From an uncultured Verrucomicrobiota bacterium (GTDB lineage Bacteria > Verrucomicrobiota > Verrucomicrobiia > Limisphaerales > UBA9464), in the NCBI GenBank assembly GCA_903925515.1, contig CAIYFP010000578.1, positions 1-5,678 of the forward strand: a stretch of DNA of 5,678 nucleotides. The letters run 5' to 3'. The translations under genes and the position numbers were made by a program. Shown here one piece after another: positions 1 through 5,678 of this stretch; position 1 is the first letter of the stretch; each line of letters starts with the position of its first letter. Below the pieces are notes generated by a model. That model saw only the letters and a program-made list of their open reading frames with translations, was not told the origin of the DNA and searched no databases.

Positions 1-251
1 CCGCCTACCCCCTCCGCAAGGTCGTGGACCCCACCGGCGCCGGCGACTCCTTCGTCGGTGGCTTGATGGGCTACCTCGCCAGCCGCAAGGCTGGCTCCGT
101 CGATTCCCACCTGCGCCGCGCCATCATCCACGGCGCCGTCATTGCCTCCTTCTGCTGCGAGGGCTTTGGACTGACCGTGACCACCCGGGTGTCGCGCCAG
201 CGCATCGATGCCCGCGTGCGCGAGCTCGAGTCGATCACCGGGCTCGATTGA
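1..251 (+). CDS. PfkB/ribokinase-family sugar kinase, C-terminal fragment
   Basis: This is the last 82 codons of a gene whose beginning lies left of the window; it ends with TGA at 249-251. It reads in the frame starting at nt 3, and the GTG at 24 is an internal valine, not a start. The fragment opens with V-V-D-P-T-G-A-G-D-S-F-V-G-G, the second PfkB signature. In this family the GAGD segment forms the anion hole for the ATP phosphates, and its aspartate is the catalytic base that deprotonates the substrate hydroxyl. The following helix (RRAIIHGAVIASFCCEGFG) resembles the C-terminal part of the ribokinase-like subgroup in which A-S-F-x-x-E is conserved. The enzyme would be a cytoplasmic ATP-dependent kinase of a sugar or nucleoside; the substrate-recognition half is missing, so the substrate cannot be named. 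It converges with the downstream minus-strand gene across 36 nt. The family call is firm and the subfamily is tentative. Confidence 0.93.
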   Translation, partial: AYPLRKVVDPTGAGDSFVGGLMGYLASRKAGSVDSHLRRAIIHGAVIASFCCEGFGLTVTTRVSRQRIDARVRELESITGLD

Positions 252-287
252 GCCCGTCTTTCTGCCCTTCGGGCGCGAGGGAATGGG

Positions 288-2660
288 TCACTCCAAGGAC
301 AGCACGTACCGCACAAGGTCCGTCACCTGCGAGTCGTCCAGCCCTTCGAGCAATTCCTCCGGCATCGCCGACGTCCCGTCGATGTACCCGGCCCGCACGA
401 TGTCCGTCGCCGCAATCACCCGGCTTGCGCCCCCCGCAAACCGCAGCGTGACCGCCTCAGGCGTCTCGCCCCCCATGAAGCCGTCCACGGCTTCACCGTC
501 CCGCAGCTCAACCCTAAACTGACGGAAAACCCCTTCCACCGCCCGGGCCGGATCAAGGACCGCCATCAAGACGCCCTCGGTGTTCCGGTTCCGCGAGCCA
601 GCCAACGCCGGTGCAAACCCCGGGTCCGTCCGCCGCACCGCGTGGCAAGCCCCGCATCTGGCCCCGAACAAGGTCCTTCCCCGCGCAAGGTCCGGCGTCG
701 CGGCGTCGTCCACCACCTTCGCCAGTGCCCGCACGCGCTCGTCGATGCGCCTCACCTCCGGCACGGTCCTCCGCGGGCTGGTTCCCAACACTCCTGAAAA
801 CCGGCTCGCAACCGCCGTGCGAACCACGCCGTCCCGACGCTCCCTCACCATTTGCACCAGCAAATCCTGGAACGCCGCCTCGTAGGTGCCGCCCGGCGCA
901 AGATACTCCCGGTCCCACCCCTTCACCTTCTTCCCCGGATCATGGCCTCTCCGCCACGCCTCCACCCAGTCCATGTCCCCGGCGGACAACTCCGACGCCC
1001 GCTCCCGAAGCACCCGCAGCACCTCCAGCCGTACCCGAAACGTCGGCTCCCCGGCCAGCGGCCGCAGCAGCGCCATCACCCGTCCGACCGGGGGCCGGAA
1101 CGCCGCAAGCGACCGGACCGCCTCATGGCGCACGTCGGCGTCCTCGCTTGCCAACATGCTGCGGCCAAGCCCTTCGTCCCAGGCTCCCAGTCCCTCAAGA
1201 CACCACCACGCAAGGATGCGCTCGTCGGACGGCCGTGCCCGGTTTGCCACCGTCTTCCCAAGTTCCGGGACCAGCGACCGCGCAGCACGGGACACGACCT
1301 GGTGCCAGGCGGCACGCGATTCCCATGTCCCCGGAGAACGCAGATGCCGCAACAACTCCGCTTCGCTGGCGGCCGCCACGTCGGGGACGTCGCGCCGGGC
1401 CATCGACCGGTGCCGCACACGCCAGATGCGCCCGCGCGTCTTGTCCCGAGCCGGGTGGTCCCGCGCGATCTCGTTGTGCGAGATAATCCGGTTGTACCAA
1501 TCCACGACGTACAGGCAGCCGTCCGGTCCAAACCGAACCGCAATCGGACGGAAGAACTCGTCGTCCGTGGCCACCAAGTCCGGCCGTTGCTCGAACCGGT
1601 GCACGCCGTCCGGCCCAAGCGTCGCCGACACCGTGTTGATGCGGCGTGTGATCGGGTTGGCCACGAAGAACATCCCATGCCATGGCGGCGGGAACGACCC
1701 TTCCCGGTCATCCGACAACGCCAACCCCGACAACCCCGTGCCGCCAAGGCTCAGGTTCGGTGTCGTCGGCGGGTGGTACGGCGCGTCCGGGTGCACCCGT
1801 CGCTCGATGAAGCTCGGGTATGTCGTGTCCTCCTCGAACGGCACGATCGCGTACCCGAAGTCGTTGGCCTCATGGAAGAAGACCCGCCCGCCCCGGTCCT
1901 GCACCCACGACCAAATGTTGTTCAGCCCCGTCCCGATGATCCGGAGCTCCGACCCGTCCGGCCGGAAACGCGCCACCACCGTCCGGTCAAAGTTCACCGA
2001 GGCCCCTGTGGTGGTCACCGCCGTGCCCGTGTTCAAGACCCCCTGCGAGAACGCAATCCAGTTGCCGGGCATCCACTCCAGCTGGTGCGGCATCGTGTGC
2101 GTGTCCTGGGTGCCAAATCCCCTCAGCAAGACGGTCTTGGCGTCCGCCCGGCCATCCCCATCCCGGTCATCGAGAAACACGATCTCCGGCCCGTGCGCCA
2201 CCACCGCTCCCCGCCCCTGCGGCAACACCCCCATTGGCAACACCAACCCGTCCGCAAACACCCGCGCCACGTGCGGCCCCGGACCCGCGGGTCTGTCGAT
2301 CACCACGACGCGGTCCTTGCCCGGGCGCCCCCAGGCCCCGGGATCGTTGTCCCGCGGATACTCGGTCGCCGTCACCGACCAAAGCCTCCCCGAATCGTCG
2401 AAGGCGATCGTCACGGGCTTGGCAACTCCCGTCTCCTCGCTCGCGACCAACTCGATCTCGAACCCCTCCGGCAAGACGAACGACCGCCGCTGCGCCTCCG
2501 GGGCCCGGGGCTCCGCCGCCGCATGGTTGCCCTTCTTGAGCTCCTCCCCGTGTGCCCACGTCGTCAAGGCATGGATCATGGCCAAGCCCGACACCACTCG
2601 CCGAAGACCTGCTCCACTCCCTGTCATCGCGCTGCCCATGCCCAGAGAGGACCAAGCCAT
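288..2660 (-). CDS. Secreted PVC-type membrane-bound dehydrogenase: beta-propeller, HEAT-like helices, cytochrome c domain
   Basis: A 790-residue protein if started at the ATG at 2660. A signal peptide is visible: R20-R21, hydrophobic V22-W35, then A-H-G at 36-38 as a likely cleavage site, so the protein should be periplasmic or surface-associated. Residues about 60-415 look like an NHL/glucose-dehydrogenase-type beta-propeller of the Pirellula/Verrucomicrobium 'membrane-bound dehydrogenase' family (start F-V-L-P-E-G-F-E-I-E-L-V-A; repeated D-D-S-G-R-L-W and G-P-D-G-C-L-Y-V-V-D-W-Y-N blades). Residues 165-173 form an Asp-rich EF-hand-like loop. About 425-560 is a helical HEAT-like stretch (D-A-D-V-R-H-E-A-V-R-S-L). 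The C-terminus carries one heme c motif, C669-G-A-C672-H673, in the family's putative heme-binding domain, with M766 (S-A-M-P) a likely distal ligand. The family is thought to oxidise a substrate and pass electrons to the respiratory chain; the substrate is unproven. The reading frame extends upstream to 2759 but overlaps the previous gene and lacks a signal-like start there. ATGs at 2639 and 2627 are alternatives. No clear ribosome binding site is seen. Confidence 0.93.
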   Translation of the reverse strand: MAWSSLGMGSAMTGSGAGLRRVVSGLAMIHALTTWAHGEELKKGNHAAAEPRAPEAQRRSFVLPEGFEIELVASEETGVAKPVTIAFDDSGRLWSVTATEYPRDNDPGAWGRPGKDRVVVIDRPAGPGPHVARVFADGLVLPMGVLPQGRGAVVAHGPEIVFLDDRDGDGRADAKTVLLRGFGTQDTHTMPHQLEWMPGNWIAFSQGVLNTGTAVTTTGASVNFDRTVVARFRPDGSELRIIGTGLNNIWSWVQDRGGRVFFHEANDFGYAIVPFEEDTTYPSFIERRVHPDAPYHPPTTPNLSLGGTGLSGLALSDDREGSFPPPWHGMFFVANPITRRINTVSATLGPDGVHRFEQRPDLVATDDEFFRPIAVRFGPDGCLYVVDWYNRIISHNEIARDHPARDKTRGRIWRVRHRSMARRDVPDVAAASEAELLRHLRSPGTWESRAAWHQVVSRAARSLVPELGKTVANRARPSDERILAWWCLEGLGAWDEGLGRSMLASEDADVRHEAVRSLAAFRPPVGRVMALLRPLAGEPTFRVRLEVLRVLRERASELSAGDMDWVEAWRRGHDPGKKVKGWDREYLAPGGTYEAAFQDLLVQMVRERRDGVVRTAVASRFSGVLGTSPRRTVPEVRRIDERVRALAKVVDDAATPDLARGRTLFGARCGACHAVRRTDPGFAPALAGSRNRNTEGVLMAVLDPARAVEGVFRQFRVELRDGEAVDGFMGGETPEAVTLRFAGGASRVIAATDIVRAGYIDGTSAMPEELLEGLDDSQVTDLVRYVLSLE

Positions 2661-2685
2661 GCGGACGCGCGTCAACCCAAGGGAG

Positions 2686-3951
2686 CTACCAGCCCGCTCC
2701 CCCGCGCCGTTCCCGCAGTCGAATCCGTCGGTACTCCATCTGCCCGCGGTCGCCCTCAAGGCCGATCGGCCCCGACGCCGGAAGCTTCAAGGCCGCCTCG
2801 ATCACCTCCCCGTTGCAGGTGCAATGCGCCACCCCGTTCGTCACCGACACCACGATCTCGTTCCAATCCTGCGCACGGTATCGCGTCAGGTTCGTGTACG
2901 GCCCCGCAATCAGGTAGTCCCGGCATTGCAACTGCGGCTTCCTGAGAAAGATGCCGCTGTCCGCGTAGGGCGTCGCACGAAACTCCAGCTTCAGCACAAA
3001 GTCGTTCGTGAACGATCGCGTCGTCCATATCGCGTCGAACCGCCGTCCCTCCGGCGGCGTCCCCACCACCAGCCGTCCATGCCGTGCAAGGTATCGCCCC
3101 TCCGGGCTACGCGTCAGCCCGGAGAACTCGTTCGTACGGAATCCCCAGCCCGTCAGGTCTCGCCCGTTGAACAGCGGGCTGAAACCCGGTTCAGGCTCGA
3201 ACCCGTCTTCCGCCGTCTCCGTGTAGCCCAGCGTCGCCAGCAACGGACGCAGCGCCGCCGCCCACCGCGCGTAACCCGCGTCGTTCAGGTGGAGCAGGTC
3301 CGGGAACTCCGACGGCCTCGCATCGCCCTGGCCCGTCGCAAACAATTGCCATGTCTCGACCCTCGTCACGTTCGGGAAACCGGGCGTCACCTTGGCCACA
3401 AGCTCGTTCACCTTGCGAATCACGCCCGACGGCCGCCGCATCGACGCCGCGCTCGGGAACACGTCGCACACGATCACGGGCACGTCGGGACGACGCTCCC
3501 GAATCTGCCCGAGGATCAGCCGGACGTTCGCCGCGATCACCTCCGGCGCCGCTCCTTCCTCGATGTCATTCGTTCCCACCAGCAGCACGATCCCCACCGG
3601 CTCAAGGTCCATGACGTCATGCCCCAGCCGGGCCAAAACCCCGCGCGACGTGTCCCCGCTGATCCCCCGGTTGGCCAGCTTCAGCCCGCCAAACTGGCCC
3701 CGGAATCCGTCGCCCCAACCCTCCGTGATGGAATCCCCGACGAACACCAGCGCATGACGATCGATCTCCCGGCGGCCCTCCCACGCCTCCCTCCGTTGCA
3801 ACCAATGCTTCCTGAACCAGTCCGCCCGCCGGATCGGTCCATCCCCAGGCAAGCCATCGTCCGTGGCCGGAACCCCAAGGTCCGCCGCGCCAGCCCATGC
3901 CGCGGCAGCCACCGCCCCAACCATCCCAAGGATTCGCCCCAGTTTCTTCAT
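2686..3951 (-). CDS. Secreted fusion: SGNH/GDSL esterase + DUF1080 (3-keto-disaccharide hydrolase-like) domain
   Basis: 421 residues from the ATG at 3951, chosen because it gives a textbook signal peptide: M-K-K, hydrophobic G-M-V-G-A-V-A-A-A-A-W, cleavage after A-G-A at about 22. Two in-frame ATGs at 3969 and 3966 would add six residues. Residues about 66-240 are an SGNH hydrolase of the PAF-acetylhydrolase-like type with all four blocks: G72-D73-S74 (nucleophile), G-I-S-G99-D-T-S (oxyanion glycine), G126-T-N128-D (oxyanion asparagine) and D218-L-L-H221 (catalytic Asp/His). Residues about 257-414 match DUF1080: S-P-L-F-N-G-R-D-L-T-G-W at 258-269, D-S-G-I-F-L-R at 331-337, W-N-E-I-V-V at 363-368, G-P-I-G-L-E-G-D at 394-401, then M-E-Y-R-R-I-R-L. 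Some members of that family cleave 3-keto-glycosidic bonds; others may only bind sugar. The expected role is de-esterification plus action on an oxidised carbohydrate outside the cytoplasm. The dehydrogenase-like gene starts 25 nt after the TAG stop, so the two are probably co-transcribed with this gene first. Confidence 0.93.
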   Translation of the reverse strand: MKKLGRILGMVGAVAAAAWAGAADLGVPATDDGLPGDGPIRRADWFRKHWLQRREAWEGRREIDRHALVFVGDSITEGWGDGFRGQFGGLKLANRGISGDTSRGVLARLGHDVMDLEPVGIVLLVGTNDIEEGAAPEVIAANVRLILGQIRERRPDVPVIVCDVFPSAASMRRPSGVIRKVNELVAKVTPGFPNVTRVETWQLFATGQGDARPSEFPDLLHLNDAGYARWAAALRPLLATLGYTETAEDGFEPEPGFSPLFNGRDLTGWGFRTNEFSGLTRSPEGRYLARHGRLVVGTPPEGRRFDAIWTTRSFTNDFVLKLEFRATPYADSGIFLRKPQLQCRDYLIAGPYTNLTRYRAQDWNEIVVSVTNGVAHCTCNGEVIEAALKLPASGPIGLEGDRGQMEYRRIRLRERRGGAGW

Positions 3952-4055
3952 GCGTGTTGCGTGCATCATGCCGTCCGTTCACGACAAGGTTTCAAGCCCA
4001 ACCCGCGCTCCGTGCCATCTCGCTCTCGCCCAGCACAGCCTTCGTTGCTATCCCA
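3952..4055. promoter_or_regulatory. Divergent spacer between the esterase gene and the small membrane protein gene
   Basis: About 104 nt separate the two divergent starts, so promoters for both directions should lie here or just inside the genes. I see no convincing sigma70-type pair. The best minus-strand candidate is TTGAAA (complement of 3990-3995), with a poor CATGAT-like -10 about 19 nt downstream that overlaps the upstream ATGs; this is weak. No Shine-Dalgarno sequence is evident before either start. The location is inferred from gene orientation, not from a recognised motif. Confidence 0.3.
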
Positions 4056-4376
4056 ATGCCCATGAAGCGCGCCTCATGGATGCTCCGTCTTGCGCCCGCC
4101 GCCACGGGCGCGCTCCTCGTCCTCGCCGCCCCGGCAAGCCTCCACGGCAAGGCCGTCCAACGCCGTGACTGGTGGCTGTCGGCCCCCGGCGGCACTTACG
4201 GCCTCATGGAAATCCGGACCCTCCCCCCGGCCCTGCCTGCATCACGCACCACCGTCTTCGTCGGGCCATGGCGCCGCACCTTCGACGCGACCGCCCCCCA
4301 GATCCTTGCCGTAATCGCCATTCCAACCCTCGTGGCCGCCTTCACCTGGGGCTGGATCAAGACCCGACGACGCTGA
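4056..4376 (+). CDS. Small membrane protein of unknown function (about 106 residues)
   Basis: I do not recognise this protein. From the ATG at 4056 (M-P-M-K-R) it is 106 residues; the ATG at 4062 (M-K-R-A-S-W) would give 104 and is equally plausible. Residues about 9-27 are hydrophobic after a basic start and could be a signal peptide or first membrane helix. The middle, about 30-78, is polar with several tryptophans (D-W-W-L-S-A-P-G-G-T-Y-G and V-G-P-W-R-R-T-F-D). Residues 80-100 are a clear membrane helix (I-L-A-V-I-A-I-P-T-L-V-A-A-F), followed by the positive tail I-K-T-R-R-R. With a cleaved signal this would be a bitopic protein with its middle outside and its tail in the cytoplasm. Codon usage matches the neighbouring genes, with G or C in nearly all third positions, which supports real coding. 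It lies upstream of the beta-helix gene on the same strand, 174 nt away. No ribosome binding site is visible. Function unknown. Confidence 0.68.
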   Translation: MPMKRASWMLRLAPAATGALLVLAAPASLHGKAVQRRDWWLSAPGGTYGLMEIRTLPPALPASRTTVFVGPWRRTFDATAPQILAVIAIPTLVAAFTWGWIKTRRR

Positions 4377-4550
4377 ACGCCCCCAGCCGCCCCCCGCTTC
4401 CGCCCCGGTCCCACACTCGCGGCAACGGAGGCTTCACGGAATCCCAACCCCAGCGTCACGGCGCCGCCACCTTGGGGGCTCAAGTTCACGGCGCGGTCGC
4501 GATGCCAGCCTCCCATCCCGGGTGGCGTGTCGCTCCCCCGCTTCACCACC
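4377..4550. other. 174-nt non-coding spacer before the beta-helix gene, with a TCACGG repeat
   Basis: No frame here looks like a real gene. The hexamer TCACGG occurs three times, at 4434-4439, 4456-4461 and 4486-4491; the last two extend to TCACGGCGC. C4448-G4453 can pair with T4472-G4477 (five Watson-Crick pairs and one G-T) around a GC-rich loop containing GGCGCC. No T-run follows, so this does not read as an intrinsic terminator. The spacer probably holds the promoter and leader of the downstream gene, but no -35/-10 pair is convincing. Confidence 0.35.
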
Positions 4551-5678
4551 ATGAACTTGAATTGGATTCGAGCCCTCTACGGGGCCTTCACCATGGCCGC
4601 GTGCGCCCTTTTCGCCCGCGCAGATACCAACGTCGTCAGCGGCTACCTCTATGGCAGCCACCAGTGGAAGGCGACCAACACCTACGTCCTGAACGGCTTC
4701 GTCTATGTCATGGGCGATGCCGTCCTGAACATCGAGCCCGGGACCGTCATCCAAGGCGTCCCCGGCACCGGCACCGGCTCGTCGGCGGCGAATGACTTCG
4801 GCGCGCTCTTCGTGTGCCGCGGCGGCAAGCTCAACGCCATTGGCACTCCCGCCCGCCCCATCATCATGACTTCCTCCCAGGACGACGTCACAGACCCCTC
4901 CGATCTTCCCTTCCCCACCCGCGGCCTGTGGGGCGGTCTCGTCCTCTTCGGCAACGCCCGAATCAACAACCCCGCCTCCACCACCAACAGCCTTCCCCAC
5001 GACATCTACGAGGGCCTTCCCGACATCGCCGTCACCAATGCCGTCAACGGCCAGGTGGACTTCATCCACCGCTTCGGCGGACCCGACGACGGCGACTCCT
5101 CCGGCGTCATCCGCTATCTCTCCGTCCGCCACGGCGGCAAGAAGCTCACCACGGACAAGGAAATCAACGGCGTCTCCCTCGGCGGCGTCGGGCGCGGCAC
5201 CACCTTTGAGTTCGTCGAGGCCTACTGCATCGCCGACGACGGCTTCGAGTTCTTCGGCGGCTCCGTCGATACCAAGCACCTTGTCTCGGCATTCAACGAC
5301 GACGATTCGTTCGACACCGACCAGGGGTTCAATGGCCGCAACCAGTTCTGGTTCAGCATCCAGGCACCCGACGTCCGCGACCAGGGCGGCGAACAAAACG
5401 GCCAGCCCCAGCCCAATGACGTCCTCGTCGAGGGCGCCCAGCCCCTGTCCAACTACACGGTGTACAACGCCACCTTCATCGGCGCAGGCACCACCGGCTC
5501 CGGCAACGACGCCCACAACATCCGCCGAGCCAACTTCTGCCGCTGGTACAACTCCGTCTTCACCGAGTTCCAGGGCCGCCGCGTCCGCATCGACGCCACC
5601 TCCCAGCCGGACTTCGCCAACAACCTGTTCTGGAACTTTGCCGCCGCCGGCTCCTCCGGCGACGTCTGGGGCTCCAGC
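4551..5678 (+). CDS. Secreted right-handed beta-helix-like protein, N-terminal 376 residues (open at the right edge)
   Basis: The frame from the ATG at 4551 stays open for 376 codons to the end of the window, so the C-terminus is missing. The start gives a good signal peptide: M-N-L-N-W-I-R, a hydrophobic stretch to about 21, and A-R-A cleavage near residue 24. An in-frame GTG at 4527 is possible but not needed. Residues 45-145 follow a pattern I know from secreted proteins of Bacteroidota and PVC bacteria: Y-V-L-N-G-F-V-Y-V, I-E-P-G-T-V-I-Q-G, L-F-V-C-R-G-G-K-L-N-A-I-G-T, R-P-I-I-M-T-S and G-L-W-G-G-L-V-L-F-G-N-A. Next come parallel beta-helix-like rungs: V-I-R-Y-L-S-V-R-H-G-G at 186-196, E-I-N-G-V-S-L-G-G-V-G at 204-214 and D-D-G-F-E-F-F-G-G-S-V at 229-239. 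An acidic N-D-D-D-S-F-D-T-D (249-257) and N-Q-F-W-F-S-I-Q (264-271) follow. Annotated members are mostly hypothetical; carbohydrate binding or adhesion is a guess. How it is anchored depends on the unseen C-terminus. Confidence 0.9.
   Translation, partial: MNLNWIRALYGAFTMAACALFARADTNVVSGYLYGSHQWKATNTYVLNGFVYVMGDAVLNIEPGTVIQGVPGTGTGSSAANDFGALFVCRGGKLNAIGTPARPIIMTSSQDDVTDPSDLPFPTRGLWGGLVLFGNARINNPASTTNSLPHDIYEGLPDIAVTNAVNGQVDFIHRFGGPDDGDSSGVIRYLSVRHGGKKLTTDKEINGVSLGGVGRGTTFEFVEAYCIADDGFEFFGGSVDTKHLVSAFNDDDSFDTDQGFNGRNQFWFSIQAPDVRDQGGEQNGQPQPNDVLVEGAQPLSNYTVYNATFIGAGTTGSGNDAHNIRRANFCRWYNSVFTEFQGRRVRIDATSQPDFANNLFWNFAAAGSSGDVWGSS

Noticed and set aside
264..274. Small hairpin GCCC-TTC-GGGC between the convergent genes, considered as a terminator
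   Set aside because: Only four base pairs, with no T-run after it on either strand; a longer pairing of 252-256 with 270-274 is no better.
3952..4055. TTGAAA with a CATGAT-like element as a minus-strand promoter
   Set aside because: The spacer is about 19 nt, the -10 matches poorly, and it overlaps alternative start codons; not enough to call a promoter.
886..4065. A very long plus-strand open frame (about 1059 codons), and another at 852-2945, antisense to the two minus-strand genes
   Set aside because: Their translations are Arg/Pro/Ser-rich with no domain, while the minus strand encodes intact families with catalytic motifs. Long antisense frames are expected opposite genes with G/C at third positions.
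4593..4604. Possible lipobox (M-A-A-C at residues 15-18) in the beta-helix protein
   Set aside because: The -3 residue is Met rather than Leu/Val/Ile, hydrophobic residues continue past the Cys, and A-R-A at about 22-24 is a better signal peptidase I site.
4434..5516. A 360-codon minus-strand open frame across the beta-helix gene
   Set aside because: The translation is low-complexity (Val/Gly/Ala/Asp-rich) and is the mirror of the strongly patterned plus-strand protein with its signal peptide.
1..5678. Search for CRISPR arrays, tRNA/rRNA genes, insertion-sequence ends, integrases, phage or defence genes
   Set aside because: None seen by eye; the window is filled by metabolic and envelope genes with uniform codon usage and no sign of recent transfer.

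Overview
The window looks like chromosomal DNA from a GC-rich member of the PVC group, most likely Verrucomicrobiota. The reasons are the very strong G/C bias at third codon positions, a Pirellula/Verrucomicrobium-type 'membrane-bound dehydrogenase' with a C-terminal heme-binding domain, a DUF1080 (3-keto-disaccharide hydrolase-like) protein, and Shine-Dalgarno signals that are absent or very weak in front of every gene. The phylum is inferred from protein families; there is no rRNA or other marker gene.

Layout: (1) nt 1-251, plus strand, is the C-terminal end of a PfkB/ribokinase-family sugar kinase cut by the left edge. (2) It converges, across 36 nt, on a two-gene minus-strand block. The upstream gene (3951-2686) encodes a secreted fusion of an SGNH/GDSL esterase and a DUF1080 domain. 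The downstream gene (2660-288), starting 25 nt later, encodes a secreted beta-propeller/HEAT/cytochrome c dehydrogenase-like protein. (3) A short divergent spacer (3952-4055) separates this block from two plus-strand genes: a small unrecognised membrane protein of about 106 residues (4056-4376), then, after a 174-nt spacer, a secreted right-handed beta-helix-like protein (4551 onward) that is still open at the right edge after 376 codons.

Functional reading (inference): four of the five products carry export signals or membrane segments, so the locus mostly serves the cell envelope or periplasm. The minus-strand pair could work together on carbohydrate outside the cytoplasm: the esterase domain removes acyl groups, the DUF1080 domain acts on an oxidised (3-keto) sugar linkage, and the heme-bearing dehydrogenase-like protein oxidises a substrate and passes electrons to the respiratory chain. 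The sugar kinase could act on sugars inside the cell, but it is on the opposite strand and may be unrelated. Substrates cannot be read from the sequence.

I found no RNA genes, CRISPR arrays, insertion sequences, integrases, phage genes or toxin/defence modules. I do not see a clearly new system here; the items most worth following up are the fusion protein with its partner, the orphan small membrane protein and the beta-helix protein.
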